DNA of 64,000 nucleotides from Coffea arabica (GCF_036785885.1 NC_092329.1:5952001-6016000); one strand, 5' to 3'. Shown: positions 1-14,513, counted from the stretch's first letter. Notes: a model not told the origin generated them from the letters alone. Numbers and translations: made by a program.

Positions 1-3000
1 GAAGATTCCTTCTTCCTCAAGGGTAAGCCTTTATTATTGAAACTTGGATGGTTGCCCACTCCAAAACCCTCCCCACCACAGCCCATAACTTTTCTCCTTC
101 CTTTTTCCAAATGGTTATTAACCTCTATTTTGGATAACCTACTAACTGCATCATTCTGTATAGTCTTTCTCCGTCCAATAAAACAGTAACTCTTAGCATG
201 ATGATAATGATCGTCAATAGTATGAAACCCGGCCGTGTTTTGTGTTAGTCCCCACATTTTCACTCCAAATCAGATAATCAGTGCCACTTAATTAGTAACA
301 ACTCAGTATCACTCCTTCATCTGATGCCAAGCGTCCAATTAATTTAAGTTAGAATCAGATATCACGTGATAATTTAAATTAATTGGACACTTGATATAAT
401 TTTAAAAGTGACACTGAATTGTCGTTGAGAAAATGACATGGCGCTAAAGATCTCAATTGTTTTCACTCCTTTCTTTGGTGGGATGGAAATTAAGTGGATA
501 ATAAGATCATGGAGATATGAAAACTACCTCTTATATATATATATATATGTGTGTGTGTGTAGTTTTCTCTGTCGTTTCATTTACACTTGAGACTGGATTT
601 GGGCCATGGTAATTGAGTTTCTAAGTGAAGTTTCTTAAGTTACTTCAGTATCAGTACCAATAACACTAGGCAATATATATGAAGTGACTCTTAAGGTATG
701 ATGCTTTCCATCTCCTAACTATCATTATTCGCTAATATAATTACTACGTTTTAACTGAAAGAAAGGACTATTGACAACTTCACCTACTGATGACTGACTG
801 TTCACAAAACTTTCGAGAATTCAAATCCCCGATACGTGTATATAAATCCAGTACAAGCAAAGTTCCCAAGACTTCAGCAAAGTTTATTCTTGAAACCAAA
901 ATAAAGCAATTTGAAAAAGAAAAATAAAAAAAAAATGCAACTTTCGTCAAACCTACAAGTTGAGGTCGTCTAAATTGAGGGATTTCATGGTACATGGATT
1001 GCTAAGGAGAAGCAACAGTTGATTCTGTTTCAGTCAATCTAAATTTGTGCTTTCATTCGTGCTTTTTCTCATATATATTGCTTACTAAAGAAACAAAAAC
1101 CCGATCAAGTATGCATTACAAAGCCAATAATGTGTCTGTTTGTGGCTTGTTTTGGAGAGGGGACGAAGAACTTCTTCTTCTTCTTTTTCCTCTTTTTCTT
1201 CCCCTTTTTCTTCCTTATGCTAGTGCTCAAATTTCCCTGTATATTATAGAAAGTAGCACGGCAAGAGATACATGAAAGTGTTAATTCCAGTATTGGGTTA
1301 ATGTATTTCTACAAAAATTAAGGTGGAAAGGTACGTGAATGCTGGTTGCAAGCTTTGTAGGACAAACTGGAGTTGGAGACGAGATGTAGTGAGAGGGAAT
1401 CAATGTATATGCTCAATCAAACGTTTCCATCGGAAGCAAAAATCATTTATTATGGCTTCAAGTTGCAAATGTAGTGCAAATACACATCGAGCAGATATGA
1501 TTGCATGCTCTCTCGAGCCAAAAGATATTTGGCTCCGAATAAGCAGAACCCATATCCTCCAAAGACAAATTTACTTCCCTGGTTCGACTCTCAAGTATCC
1601 TTCTATTTTGCTCCCCTCATTAATGATTAATTTGTAAGATTTGAAATCTCCTCTTGAAAAAAAAAAAAAAAAAAAAAAAAAAAGAAGAGCAAATTTACGT
1701 GGTAACAGAGAAAGTGCCTGCTGGGAGTAGGACCTAAACCATACAGAACACAAGTAAAGGCGCATAACAAGTAAAGATACTGATTGACAAAGAAAGGCGA
1801 TTCGGGACCGAACAAGAAGGCCAAAGGGCTAGCATATGATGATAACTCTGTAGCATCCATAATCCATGCCATCTCTTTTTGCTGTAAAGTGGATGTTAAA
1901 TTCTCCAATTAATTGATGATATACTGTGGTAGTCCTCCAGTCCTACTACATAATTATTACTTTATTAGCATATGTTCCATAAAATGTGAAAAATTCAGCT
2001 TATTTATTAACTCATGATTATTGTTTGGCTACGTAGTCATTATTATTTGCATTACAAAATTTCTCTAAAGATGGACGCTTACTCACTATTACACGTTAGT
2101 TCACTATTTTCTCATTAACCATCATTAAGGCTCTTTTATCTTTATTTTAACTCGTACTACATGTATAATATATCAATTGTCCTTTCTTTATCCAAAAGAA
2201 AACTTTGAGATGTTAAGCTGGACCATAAAATAAAGAGCAAAAAACCTCAGCGCCTGTAGACTTTTGATCATCAAACAATTTTTCATTATAAATTAGCCAC
2301 TGAATTAACTAATCAGCACACCTGTGGTCATTTCGTCGATTATTGCTCTTAATTTACAAAATAATTAGAGCACATGTCAAAATGTAAGGGTATATTTGTC
2401 TACCAGAGGTACTTTATTCTGAATATTTTATAGATAAAGAACAATAATTGATGAAATGGCCATGAGTGTGCTAATTAGTTAATTTAGTGGTTAATTTGTG
2501 ACGAAAAATTGTTTGATGATCAAAAGTCGATACGGATAATAGTTTAATGACCGCTGAAAATTTTTGTTCTAAAATAAATGTGTTCATGATCCTAATTGGA
2601 GTTAAGTGAAAAATGGGTATCTTTTCATTTCTAGAAAACAACCTAGCGGAGTTGTCTGATGATAACTAAAGAAGATAAAGAGAAAAGCATTTCCACTTAC
2701 GTGCTGGAGAAGGTATGAACTTTTAGAACAAAGAATGAAAGAAGGGGAAGCGGTCCTTCTATGTGCATGTGTAATGTCTTGGATTTGCGCTTTGATTCGG
2801 GCACGTTCGTTATCAAAGTTGATGTCCCGGCGTTAAGATTCCGGCATTCAGCTTTAGAGATCTTTCTGTTGACCGTTTGTCTGTCTTGTACACCTATTCT
2901 GTATCACATTTAACATTCGAATACATGTGTTGTTGCCCTCATTGTATTTAGATAGTGTCCCAATTAATTGCATTTTTCTAAACAACTAACACTTCGAAAG

Positions 3001-5740
3001 TAATATTAACCCAAAATCAAGAGAGTCGCGATTTGATCTATGATATATATGAAAACTTAATTTTAAATCCAAATTAATTGTTATGTAAGTGATAATAATG
3101 TGTACATCGTCAATATATAATAAAATAAAATGAAAAACTAATTTCTTTGAAGGATTATAGCCTTCAAGTATCCTTGTATGTATGGGAGTTGGTCCTCTTT
3201 ATCTCATTTTATTTGTAACAAACATTTGATGACTATCCTTGCAGCTGAAGCATAGTGATGCCTATGTAGTAATGCTTTATGTTGATGAGCTGTAAGGATT
3301 TTTTTTTTTAATATAAGAAAAAGTTTGGATAAATTCAATTCCAATCACCATCACGAGTCAGTACATGCCCCCTAAAATCATAGATTGCTTAAAGGGACTC
3401 TTACAGATCATCAGTGACTTATATTATTACAGATCGATCACCAACACAATTCTCATATTGACAGTGAAAATTGAATACATGATGTTTTACGAGAAAGTGG
3501 TCTATCTTTACCAATTAAGCTAACACTCTGGCAAAGGATTGCATCCAATGAATGCTGAAGCAGGGATGATGAAAGACATTAGAATGTGGACATTGATAGA
3601 AGACATTAACAACCTAGTTAGTTTGTTTCAATTGTACTCCTTTTATGTAAGAAATACCGGTAGTATGAATCTATGTAAAAGTATTAGTGAATATGCGTTA
3701 GGCATATTAATAGATAAGGAGAGATTTTTTGTCACTCCTTAGATGTCAGGGTACACTTATGTAAAGTTGATTGAGTAGTTACTCAAGTACTGTACAGTTT
3801 TGACATATTAATAAAAAACTTCTATTGTTTTCAAAAAAAAAAAAAAAGAATGCCTAAGTGTGTTCATTTACGCTCTCATCAGATGTATCCGCTATTTGCA
3901 CTGAAAACCAAAAGTTATCCACAAAAAAAAAAATTCTCTGTTTAAATTAGTACAACTAGTTACTGATTAATCAATTATACGTCTCTTGTGACGTATAAAT
4001 GTCGCGTGCTTGTTATCTATCGAAATCCTGATTAACTTAGTATATTTGATTGATAGAAATACTTTTATACCTGTACACTTGATGGAAATGCCTAATACTT
4101 GGGATTATCATAAAGAAAGGATCGGGTTAGCGTTTCACGAACTCAAACGGGCCGGCCGACATTCTTTATCACTTTCAATTTCCGATGATTGAAGAAACCT
4201 TAATACTCAATTAGTAGTCAGATGAATTGTCCTTAACTAATCTTGACGTTAACGTCTGGTCAATAACTCAATATGTAGATGTTCGCAGTTGATCACTTAA
4301 TTGTCCGTTGGTTCACCAAGAATTAATCATCATCCATTCTTGCACCTTCGAATTTCAGTTTTGTTTGAACTAATATGTCCAATGGTGAGTGTATTAATTA
4401 AAGTGTCTTCCTTCAAAATTTGACTTTCTCATAGGTTGATCGATATACATAAATTTCATAATTTAAAGGTGGAACTTGGTAGGATTTGTTATCTTATCAG
4501 TCAAGCACTCATGGTATAAGTTTTGGCCAAATATATTTAATTAATTTCTTCTCTCCACTTCTCCTCTTCTCTAATTTCTCTCTACTTTTTTTTCTCTTTT
4601 CAAAAGTCTTCTCTTAGAGAGGGAGACCACCACACATTACTTTAGTTTTTTTTAAATAAAGTCTCGCATAAGTTTTCTTAGTGAGAGGTTTCTGTTTCTC
4701 CTAAGGTTTTCTAGTGAAAATTTTTTGTTTTCCAAAGGGTTCCTACAGAATTTTTTGTGTTTTTTTAGATATGAACTTATTTCAGATCTCATTGTCAGAT
4801 TTGACTTCTTTTTTTTTTGAATCTTGGTTTATTTTGATAAATTTCATCATCATTATTGGAGTTTAAAACCGTTGATTGGTAGATCTGACGATTACAACAT
4901 GCTAGGAGGGAGTTGCAGCAATTTATCTGTTAGAAGACAACTTTAAAATTTCATGTATTTTTCAGATCTGTTCATAATTTTTTTGGATCTATTCCATCTG
5001 TTAAATTACAAATTTGTAATTTCTAATGCATGTTTAACTTATCATTAGGGTAACAATATAGATCAAATCATGCTGGACGATTTCTAGTAATTTGCTAATA
5101 AAATTTACTTTTTGTCCAAAAAAAAAAAAATCAAACAAGTTATTCATTTAAAAGCGTTGGTTGGAAGAATAGTCATAAAGAGATAGATCATTGCAGCAAA
5201 AATTGAAAAAAGAAAAGTGCTCCTACATCATACGTTATGCGGATAATTATAATTTGGAAAGAATTATTGGACTTATAATTTTCTTTCTTGTCAAATTATT
5301 ATGACAAGAACAATGGCGGAAACTCCAAACTCCCACACGACGCCTTATGCGTTAGTTGGGGTTGGATAGCCTATTCATTATGTCACCGCTAGTAAGTAAA
5401 CTTAATTGTAAGCTGCTACAGTTGCAAAACTTTAATTAAAGACATCTCATAAACAATTGTGCATGGCGAATTGAGTTGAAATAAAGTAGATGGATCTAAA
5501 ATATCAGAAAAGTTGTGATGTTATGACAGACAAAATCGAAATCATGATTATTGATTGTCTCAAACAATTAGAAATGACAATTACATTGGTTCAATACCAT
5601 ACAAATTGATAGATGGAATCATAAAAATTTACCTTGGCAAGTTGAATCTTGATATATTTATCTTTAAGCTCATAATATAAGATATTTTCAAGTTTTCTGA
5701 GAGCTGTCTCCTAATTCAAGTCCATTTCGATGATATGTTT
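1..5740. other. Gene-poor AT-rich stretch
   Basis: I find no supportable gene here. Open frames are short, lack recognisable domains and have no splice partners. The stretch holds a TA/TG microsatellite near 531-561, a long A run at about 1657-1683 and several other A/T runs. Short frames at 1323-1637, 3539-3742 and 4010-4192 look random. Confidence 0.6.
531..561. repeat. (TA)n(TG)n compound microsatellite
   Basis: An uninterrupted TA run passes directly into a TG run. No gene lies next to it. Confidence 0.85.
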
Positions 5741-5744
5741 TTTA

Positions 5745-6365
5745 GATGTTTGCATAATACTATAATTTAGTGTAAAATTTATAAGAAGAACTTTTTGTAG
5801 AGAAATTGAAGAACTTTTTTTTTTAATTATTCTTTTCCCTTTCTTTCACCTCTTCTTCTTCCTTCCTGTCACCACCAATGCTTCAATCACTGTTGGCCAT
5901 CACTGCCAGTTGGCACCCCTATTGGTGCTAGCGGCGCCGCCTCCTCCCCTTTTCTCTCTCTCACTCCTTTCCCCCTTCATTCCCTTCCTTCCTCTCCTCC
6001 TTCCCTTGCTACGCCTCTCTCATCTCTCCCTCACCTCACTCCCTCCACTTCCCTCTTCTCGGCGTGATCATAGACTAGTGCACAACTAGATTTGGTCACA
6101 CGACAAGGTCACAAGGAAGAGGGAAAGAGGGCCAGGAGAGGAAGGGGAGAGAGAGAATGACAGGGAAAGGAGGGAGAGACAAGAGAGGAGAGGAAGAGGA
6201 GGAGAGAGCAAAAAAGTAGAAGGCTGTAGTGACAGCGCTTGTAGGTTGAAATGGGAAGGTGATAGTAGAAGAGAGGAATGAGCATGTGTCTTTTTATTGT
6301 TTTATTATGCATATGTTAAAAATTTTGTGGTGTTTTTAGTTGTTATTGTAGATAAAATTAAAGAA
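5745..6365. mobile_element. Degenerate foldback element with CT-rich and GA-rich arms
   Basis: A CT-rich block (about 5820-6060) is followed by a GA-rich block (about 6110-6200), so the two halves can pair. The middle carries an AGATTTGGTCAC / AAGGTCAC core that resembles the GATCTGG core of the elements near 24, 30.5, 41.6 and 59.3 kb. Outer ends are AT-rich and terminal repeats are poorly preserved. It is probably an old non-autonomous DNA transposon. The open frames inside are low-complexity by-products. Confidence 0.4.
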
Positions 6366-6374
6366 AAATTTTGA

Positions 6375-6546
6375 GTGTGTTTGAATAGAGTATTATTTAA
6401 AATATTATTTGGAATAAATATTGTAACGTTTTTTATGATATAATGTATGTAAAATAAAAAAGTAATTTAAAATATAAAAAATATGTTCAAAAATATATTT
6501 ATGTTGTAAGCGAAATATTATGTGGGGAAGTTAACTATCCAAATTT
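6375..6546. mobile_element. Short MITE, family A copy 1
   Basis: About 170 bp. It begins near GTGTTTGAATAG and ends near CTATCCAAAT, which are roughly inverse of each other. The interior includes a stretch resembling ATGATATAATGTATGTAAAATA and GCGAAATATTATGT. The same order of motifs recurs at about 19.9, 24.8, 26.05 and 51.56 kb. Confidence 0.55.
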
Positions 6547-7341
6547 GTCTATTAAAAATAGGCAAAAAAAAACTGGACATCCAAACGGACCCGAGTAAGC
6601 ATAGCGCAGATGTTGTCTAGTTCCTTCCATGCTATAACCCGTATTATGAGAAGGATTTGTGTACGTCAAGGGAAAAAACAGGGCCTTGTTGAGTAATTAT
6701 CCTACAATGAAAATTGGTCGCCAAAACATCATTTCCTCATCAGAAACCCATCAAACAGCGTACAAACAATCATTATTATCGTCTAATCTACAAGAAGTAA
6801 AAGAAAAGTATAACCATTAGATAGCTCTAATACTTTAATTGGAAGAGTAATGATGTTGATTCTTACTTGAATTAGTAAATAATTTTCGCCTGCCCTTGTG
6901 AGCAAAGAAAAGGTTGCCTTCTCAGAAGTACCCTTTTAACCCATTTTTGCCTGTAACCTCTTAATTAATCCTCTCATTTTGCACTCATGTCATTCTCTAA
7001 TCTCTATCAACAATCACGTCACGTACAGCTCCAAACAGTAGTATCTAGTACAGCTCCAACTAAACTCCACCAATATTTATTTTCATCTAATTTTCATCTA
7101 AACCGACACTAAAGAATATCCTTAATCAATTGTCATCATCGTAACGTCTCTCCCAAGATTCACCAAAAAAACCTTCATCAGTGCCCCCCCACTCTCACTC
7201 AACTTTCCTTAGCAGCCAAAGTGACTTACGCCTTACCCCAGCTTTCTTCCTCCACGTGTCCGTCCATGTAAGAATCAAATTAAATTCTCTTTCTTGAAAA
7301 AGTTTGGGTTTGAATATATTAATTTAATTGCCCTTTGGAAT

Positions 7342-7471
7342 TGGCTTGAATGGTTTTGGGGTAGCTCAGTTGAGTCACGAGATCGCATGTTTGAACCACC
7401 TCTTTTACCGTTTATGTATCATTGGGAGGCAGGGTGCACAGACGCACAGGGAGATTAATTTGACAAAAAAA
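7342..7471 (+). mobile_element. tRNA-derived SINE (candidate)
   Basis: A box A-like GTAGCTCAGTTGAG (7361-7374) is followed by a box B-like GTTTGAACCACC (about 7389-7400). The 3' end is TTTGACAAAAAAA (to 7471), the same GAC plus poly-A tail seen in the SINEs at 18 and 49.6 kb. TTGGAAT occurs on both sides (7335-7341 and 7473-7479) and may be the target-site duplication. The open frame 7328-7621 runs through it and is not a gene. Confidence 0.55.
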
Positions 7472-7640
7472 GTTGGAATATTTCCTGTGTTGATAAAAAG
7501 AAAAAAGAAATTTTGGAGAAAAATACTTTTTCTTATAAGACCACAATTAACTCACAACAGAATATTATTAACTTACAACCAACTAATGAACAATCAGATA
7601 GACATTAATTTATTCGTGTAAAAAAAATTTTGTATACTAA

Positions 7641-7745
7641 CAGATTTGGATGGATGGCACAGAATTTCAATTCAAGAATTACTCCTTTTCTTTTTTTCTC
7701 AGATCTAGATGGATGGATGGCACAGAATTTTAGTTCAAGAATTAC
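7641..7745. repeat. Tandem direct repeat of about 43 bp
   Basis: Two diverged copies, 7641-7683 and 7700-7745, share GGATGGATGGCACAGAATTT and TTCAAGAATTAC. A T-rich spacer separates them. The repeat lies within a 67-codon frame (7630-7833), which I do not regard as a gene. Confidence 0.7.
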
Positions 7746-8494
7746 GACTCTTTCTTCTTCCGGACGCGATGACATGAATTTAGGATGCTCGGGTTATGAG
7801 GAAGATCAATTCGTTCCGAATAACCAAGTTTGATGGAGTTATAATTTATAAAACTTGTTTTGCAACCCATTTCTAATATTCATTTTCAACCCAAGCATGA
7901 ATACGTTAGTAGTTGAAATTAGATTTCATTTTAATATGAAGAATTCGGCTTGATTTGGCTAGCTACCAATAATAATATGTCACCAAATAAAACTTTCGCT
8001 CTCTTAAATTAAGCTACCCTTTTAAAACCTCACTCCGTTAAACCCAGCAAATACTCCCTAAATCCTACTCTACCGCCTGTGAAGGAGGAGTCTGAGTACG
8101 ACTTCGCTCATGCGGTCCGTGCCATATCTATGTACAACTTTTAATGCAATAGGCCTAGCCCCGGAAGCATACCAATTTTTCTCTCTCACACAGTCACACA
8201 TTGGAACGACGGTTATGCTTCCCAAAATCTCGTCCTTAACAGGCCCGCACTTTCTCTCCCTTACTTCCGCGTGTAGTGTCGCCGGATTCGGTAACGGTCA
8301 TTTTTCCCGATCCCTCACTCCGTCCTTTCTCTCTCTAAAACTATGCATAAACCCCACTCTCCACTCTCTCTCAGGCGCTAGCTAGATACACGTACACAGT
8401 TAACATCATTGCTCGGTCGTAATTTTCACTTTCTCTGATTAAATTGAGTGCTTTTTTCGGAGGATTAGGGTTCTTAAGAAATGTGAAGTTAGCA

Positions 8495-11400
8495 ATGGTG
8501 GCTACTATTTCTGCTAAAACACCAAACCCTAAGCTCTCATCAGAATTCTCGTATAAGAATAGTACTAGTAGAATTGATAGTAGTAATGTCCGGCTAAATC
8601 CAAAGAGACCTCCATTGCTACCTTCGGAAGCTGAAAATGGACCTGCTGGCCAGCTACGGCGGCCGAAATCCAGAGAGGTTACGTCACGGTACTTATCGTC
8701 TTCGTCCACGTCATCATCTTCTTCAATTTCGACGTCGTCGTCTTCGAACTCAGGAAATTCCATTTCCTCGCGCCGGTCGGCTTCGCCGATGGTGTCAAGG
8801 ACTACGACAACGACGGCGATGACTCCAACGCCGCAGAATTACCTGCGTCGGGCGCAGTCTGCGGAGCGTCGGAGGCCGGTCACTCCAAAGCCTTCGTCGG
8901 TGGAGATGTCCAGTGCTGCGAAGCTACTTCTGACGTCGAAGAGGAGTTTGTCTGTGTCGTTTCAAGGTGAATCGTTTTCGATGTCGGCAAGTAAGGCGAA
9001 GCAGGCTCCCGCTCCGGCATCGGCTTCTGCTCAGGCGGTTATTGGTGCGGGTAGCGCGAGGAGAGGTACACCGGAGAGGAGGAAACCGACGCCAGTGAAG
9101 GATCGGATGGAAAATTCAAGTTTTAAACCTAATGATCAGCAGCGATGGCCTGGGAGATCGAAGCCTGGGAATTCGAGTTTTTTGACTCGGAGCTTGGATT
9201 TTGGCGCTGCTGCTGATAAATCCAGATTCAATGGATCTTCGAATGATGTTAAATCAATGCAAAAATCTTCAATCGATGCTAACAATAGACTTAAAGCTGA
9301 AAAAAGATTGGAGCCAGCTACGAAAGATGTTGAGCTGGAGAAGAAAGCTGAGGTTGTTGCTAACGGGACTTCAGCTTTATCAAATGCTGCTACAGATGCG
9401 GCGCCTTCAGATAGTGAGAGTGTTTCTTCAGGGAGTACTACAGGTTTACAGGAATGTGGGAATTTGGCTCAATCACGAGGAGGCCTACGTGGCATTATCG
9501 TGCCTGCGAGATTTTGGCAAGAGACAAACAATAGGCTCCGAAGAGTGCCGGAGCCTGGTTCGCCACTGTCAAAACATAATGGATCAAAAATTAAAAATGT
9601 TTCAAAGTTAATTGGTGCAAAAAAATCTTTTAACGATACCCCTGTATCATCTCCTCGAGTAATTTCGGGGTATGTATCTCCTCTTCGAGCTGGCCCAAGG
9701 CCATCATCACCAAATAGGAGTTTGAATTCATCTATCAATTCTGCATTTAGAGGGATGACTAGTCCAATGAGGATGAGAAATGGTGTTGCAAGTATGTTGA
9801 GTAATGATGTATGTAGCACGCCGTCTATTTTGAGTTTTGCTGCTGATATTAGAAGAGGGAAGGTGGGGGAGAACAGAATCGAAGATGCACATGAATTGAG
9901 GTTATTGTATAATAGGCAGTTGCAGTGGCGATTTGCAAATGCTAGAGCAGAGGCTGCTCAATTGGTTCGGACTGAGACAGCAGAGGTAGTGCTAATGTTT
10001 GTCCCTTCTTTAATTCGAAAGACGAGATTGCACCTTCATGCACATTTTGCTTTGTCTCTTTTTGGATATAGCTTTGCTTGGAGTTCGTTCCTCACTTAAT
10101 TGCTGTCTTATTGTGGTATTCTGTTGCATTCCTTTGGGCTCCTCTGTGGAGGCTTTCAATTGCAATAAGCGGTTGGAATTATCAAATTTCAATGCAGATA
10201 ACTATGACTAACGTAGACCAGTTTATTACCAGTGCCGTATGAGTCTCTGGGAAATGAACCATTGTGCATACTTTTTGCTACCTTCACTAGTAGAAACAAC
10301 ACTACTTGGTTTCGAATTTGAAAGTCAGGTGTAGGTGGATGCCTTGTTGCTAACATTTATGAAGCCATTAATAACTAGGATAGAGTCTGAGGATGGCTAG
10401 TTCTGAGGGAATTTTCTGGGGATGAGGAGCTTAAATGCTAAAGAGACATGACAGAAAAGGGTGGCTATTTACTTCCCTCTCTGATAATAACTCAAATTGG
10501 AAAGATTGCTTTCATGCATTTTAGACAATGACACCGTAAGCGAAAAAATAATTTGGCACTTACTTCTGCTGCCAATCTTGAGAGAAGAAGTATACTAGTA
10601 TACAAATGGTAGGCGGAGAAATGATTATTGAGAAATGCTAGGAATTTCTTTTTTAAATAAATAGCTAGATGCAGCCCATTCAAATTTGAAACCTATTTGT
10701 AGGCACTGAGATAATAAGACCCTGGTTAATAGGTTCAGGAAGAGAAACCCAAGGTGAGTTGGTTTTGCAATTTCAAGTTACTGGAGCTGGAGAAGAAGAG
10801 CTCCAGTAAAAGGAATAGTTCGGGTGAGCTTGATTACTTGGTTTTGTTTATAAAGTTTTTGACAGTATAGCTATTTTCTAGAATCATTCTATGGGTATTG
10901 TTTTTCCTAGCTGTGCAAATCAATGACGTGGTAGACTTAGTGGTTAGATTTATCTGTATTCAGGTGATTTCGGCCTCATTTGAGACATGGTGTCACTTCT
11001 GTACCAATAATTGACCTACTTGTGACTGTTTAACATCCTTCTATGCATTTCCTTTAACAAATCCACTACTTGTTAGTATAGAAAAAACATAAAATTCACG
11101 AATAATGTGTTACAATTAGTTGAAATCAGTAGATAACATCGTGGACAAGGACTTTGGATTGACATGATTAAAAATTACCCACCAATAATGTTTAGGATCC
11201 TTTTTATAGATTTTTTTTTTTCATGAATCCCCTGTAATCTAGTTTATAAATGAAAGAAAGTAATCTAAGTATACAAATGAAACAATCTATGTTGATTACT
11301 GAAATCCAGTTTATGAATCAAAGTAACCAAATGCATTTTTTCATGCCGCTAAACATCTTTATTGACATCATCAAGTTTCTAACATTTGCTTCAGCTATGG

Positions 11401-13765
11401 GTTGAGTCATCTATTGGGTCTGATATTCTCTATAATGAGAACCTAGCAGCCTTGGTACATTCTTTCCTTGCACATGAAATCTTGGGTTATTATGACATTA
11501 ACACTAAAACCATCGTTGCCCCATAATTATCATATTCTGTAGGGCATAGATTGAAAAAATCCTAGGCCAAATTTTTATTTTGTCGACAGTCATAATATGG
11601 GCTCCTTGCAACAATTTAATTACTTAAGGCTACAATTCTGTTGGCTGATATTTCCTTTGATTTACTTATCCACCAGAGAAGTCTGTATAATGCCTGGGTG
11701 ACTGTCTCAAAATTGCGGTATTCTGTCAAATCAAAAAGAATGGAGCTGCAACTACTGAGTCAGAATCTGAGGCTATTCACCATCCTTAATGATCAAGTAA
11801 GACTCATTTGTTGTTGTTATAATGCCGTATATGAATTACTAGTTAGTTGTTGAAGACTTATTTCATGCTTTTAGCACCATAATCTGGAAAGCTCTAACCC
11901 TTTCTTCCTTAGCTCATGATTTATCTATTGGTTCTTTCTTGAATGTGCATCAGATGATTTAATCTCTCTCTCTCTCTCTCTATATATATATCTCTCTCTC
12001 TGTCTCTGCGCATCTGTGCATGCTCACGTGCTTGTCCAGCTTAACCTGGAAATGCAGATGTGCTGCAATAGTTGCAACTTTTTAACAGGTTAATTTCATG
12101 ATAACAAAGAAAATTTCTTTGCTTCTTGATCTTAGCCATGTTGAAAGTGATAATTCTTCTGCCCCATATACCTTTTGACTTTGAGGCCAGTTCCAGCTAT
12201 ATGTATCTTTAGTGGATGCCACTGAATGTGGATGCCACTGAATTAAATACGTTTGGCATATCTTTCATGCTTTAGTTAACATGATAAGAACCGTTTCCAT
12301 CTACTAGCAATGGTCTGGATCTGTACTAAGTCTCAATTTGTGTCTATTTATTTCAGGTTCCATATCTGGACAACTGGGACATGATTGAGAGAGATCATTG
12401 CTCTGCTTTGTCAGGGGCTATAGAAGCTTTGGAATCTAGCACTGTGCGTCTTCCAGTTGGTGGTGGTGCCAGGGTATTTGTTCTTTTCTTCTTTTATTTT
12501 TATTTTTATTTTTTTAAAATTTGTGTTATGTGTGACAGCCCATCATTTTTTAAGTTTGGCATGTGATGGCCTAATATTTTCCCTTCTCCAATTGTCTTTT
12601 TTTGCAGGCAGACATTCAGGATGTTAAAAATGCTGTTTATTCAGCTATTGATGTGATGCAAGGAATGGCATCCTCCATATGCTCTTTGCTCCCAAAGGTG
12701 ATTTCTGTTTTTAATAAATACAAGGAGCTACTGTTTATTATCAAATATATGTAGCAAACTTTGTTAACTGTTAATTGTTTGGTCTTCATTTTAACCTTAT
12801 TGCTTCTACGCTTTTTCTTTTGCAACTGAAGAGCATCGTTTTAGTAGCTTGTCATCTTTCCATCAAACTATCAGCAAGGGAAAATAATTGAAGGGTAAAT
12901 AGATGGACACTATTCCACCGCAAGCTCAACTTATATGATAGGCTAGGTTTTCGCATATGCGACGAGTGGCAAGTTCAAGGTGTTTTTCTTTATGTTGAAA
13001 CAAAAAACGCTAAACTGAAAAGGAATTGTAGAGATGCCTATTTCCTGTCAGAATGTGGAAACATTAAGTCTACAAGAAAGAAAAGAAAAGAAATGTATAT
13101 TGGTTACTACGTATAGAATGAGCATGTTTTGTCTACTTGTAAATCATTTATTTTCTCTGTGTTTTTCCTTTCCCCAAAAAAAAAAAATTCCTACTGCATA
13201 GCGGGAAGGTTTAAGCAGCCAGTGTACAAGATCTCGTAGGCAGATGTACCACTGTTTAATTAGTCTAATGCTTTGGGTAGGCTCTGAACATTCAGCTCAA
13301 GTTATACCTGCAAAGTAACATCACAGACACATGCTTCCATTATCATACTTGTGGTTCTCCATAAACTTGGAATATACTTCTCTACTATGTTCTGAACAAT
13401 TTGGTCAACAGGTTGAGCAAGTCAACAAATGGATCTGCGAACTTGCAAGATTGGTAGCAAATGAGCGCAATCTGATTGAGCAATCCAGAGATCATTTGTC
13501 AAAGTTAACAGAGATGGAGGTAACAGTAAGATTTAGTTTTGTGTTCTGTGGAAATTTTTGATACTTATACAATTAATATCAAATTTGGTTGGTAGTGGTA
13601 TCTATCTCTTCTATCATTGTGTTTGATCCCCCACTGTCTAACAATTGAAATGCTGAAGGACTCTCCTGATAAAGGTTTTATGTTTTCCAGGTGAAGGACT
13701 GTAGCCTCAGAGCACACATTCTGCAATTAAGACGTTTGCATCCTGTCTTAACAACCAAAGACTAA
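8495..13765 (+). CDS. QWRF motif-containing protein, QWRF2/AUGMIN8-like
   Basis: Predicted exons: 8495-9985, 11677-11796, 12357-12473, 12608-12697, 13412-13519, 13691-13765. All introns are GT..AG and phase 0, giving 666 aa. The long first exon encodes a basic, Ser/Thr/Pro-rich, low-complexity N-terminal region, as in plant QWRF/DUF566 proteins. The signature QWRF is at residues 477-480 and is followed by a conserved helical C-terminal region (LYNAWV, ALSGAIEALE, VDVMQ-like motifs) spread over the five small exons. Family members such as EDE1, AUGMIN8 and QWRF1/2 bind microtubules and act in mitotic or cortical arrays, organ growth and fertility. The ATG at 8495 is the first in-frame Met; the frame is open 17 codons further upstream without a Met. 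A 12-codon frame (8343-8381) would be a uORF if it is transcribed. Assignment to the family is firm; the exact paralogue is inferred. Confidence 0.93.
11963..12005. repeat. (TC)n(TA)n(TC)n microsatellite in intron 2 of the QWRF gene
   Basis: Alternating TC, TA and TC runs lie inside the intron between exons 2 and 3 and do not touch either splice site. Confidence 0.9.
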
Positions 13766-14513
13766 AGCTGATCAAACTTGACTGACGTGAAATCCTAAAA
13801 CTTCCCCAAAAGGCCAATTTTTGCCTTGGATAACACGAGAGGTGGTGATTGACAGACAGTGAAACAGTTAACTTTTGGGTTGAAGAACTGAAGAATGGGC
13901 ATTTTCTTCAATCTTTGGAAAGTAGTAAAAAAAGAAAAAAAAAAAATTTGGCATGCACAGTTGGTAGGAAATCATTGAAGTACGACCTAGATTTGTATAC
14001 TGCTCATGTTCAGTAGCTTAGTGATATATATGTAAATATTTCTAATGATGATTCTGATAATCAAAGGCTTTCTCACTCAAGTTTGTATGGAAATGCACGT
14101 ATTCGTATCATTCTGTGTATTCTTGTCTCTTTTTTTGTTTGCTTGGTTATTTTGGCTGCTTTAGTTAACACATATGGACTAAGTAGCTAACTTTGCTACA
14201 CTACCACGGTCGTCCCATGTGAGTAGCACTTGACAGAGGTTTTTTTTCAAAAAATTTTTTTTTTAACCCACACCATCAGTTGCCTTCTATTTTTCATTTT
14301 CTTTTCCGCCATAAATCTTAACCAAACATGTGCTTGAGATGTGAGGGGTTGGTTGCTTTTTGTTGTCTTTCTGCGAGAGCAGGATAGCAATGGGGGCAAG
14401 ACTTTTTCTGCCTGTGACATCATTCCCACTCCCTTCCTTCTCTACCTCAGTAATCTTCTCATTCTGTTCCATCTCTCGTCTCTTTTGTTCTTCTGGGTGA
14501 TCCACTATTACAG

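Noticed and set aside
7328-7621. 97-codon plus-strand frame
   Set aside because: It runs through a tRNA-derived SINE candidate and continues into AT-rich sequence.
8371-8763. 130-codon minus-strand frame overlapping the QWRF first exon
   Set aside because: It is the antisense shadow of a Ser-rich coding stretch; the acidic run mirrors Ser codons.
9201-9611. 136-codon plus-strand frame inside QWRF exon 1
   Set aside because: It overlaps the real exon in another frame and has no domain.
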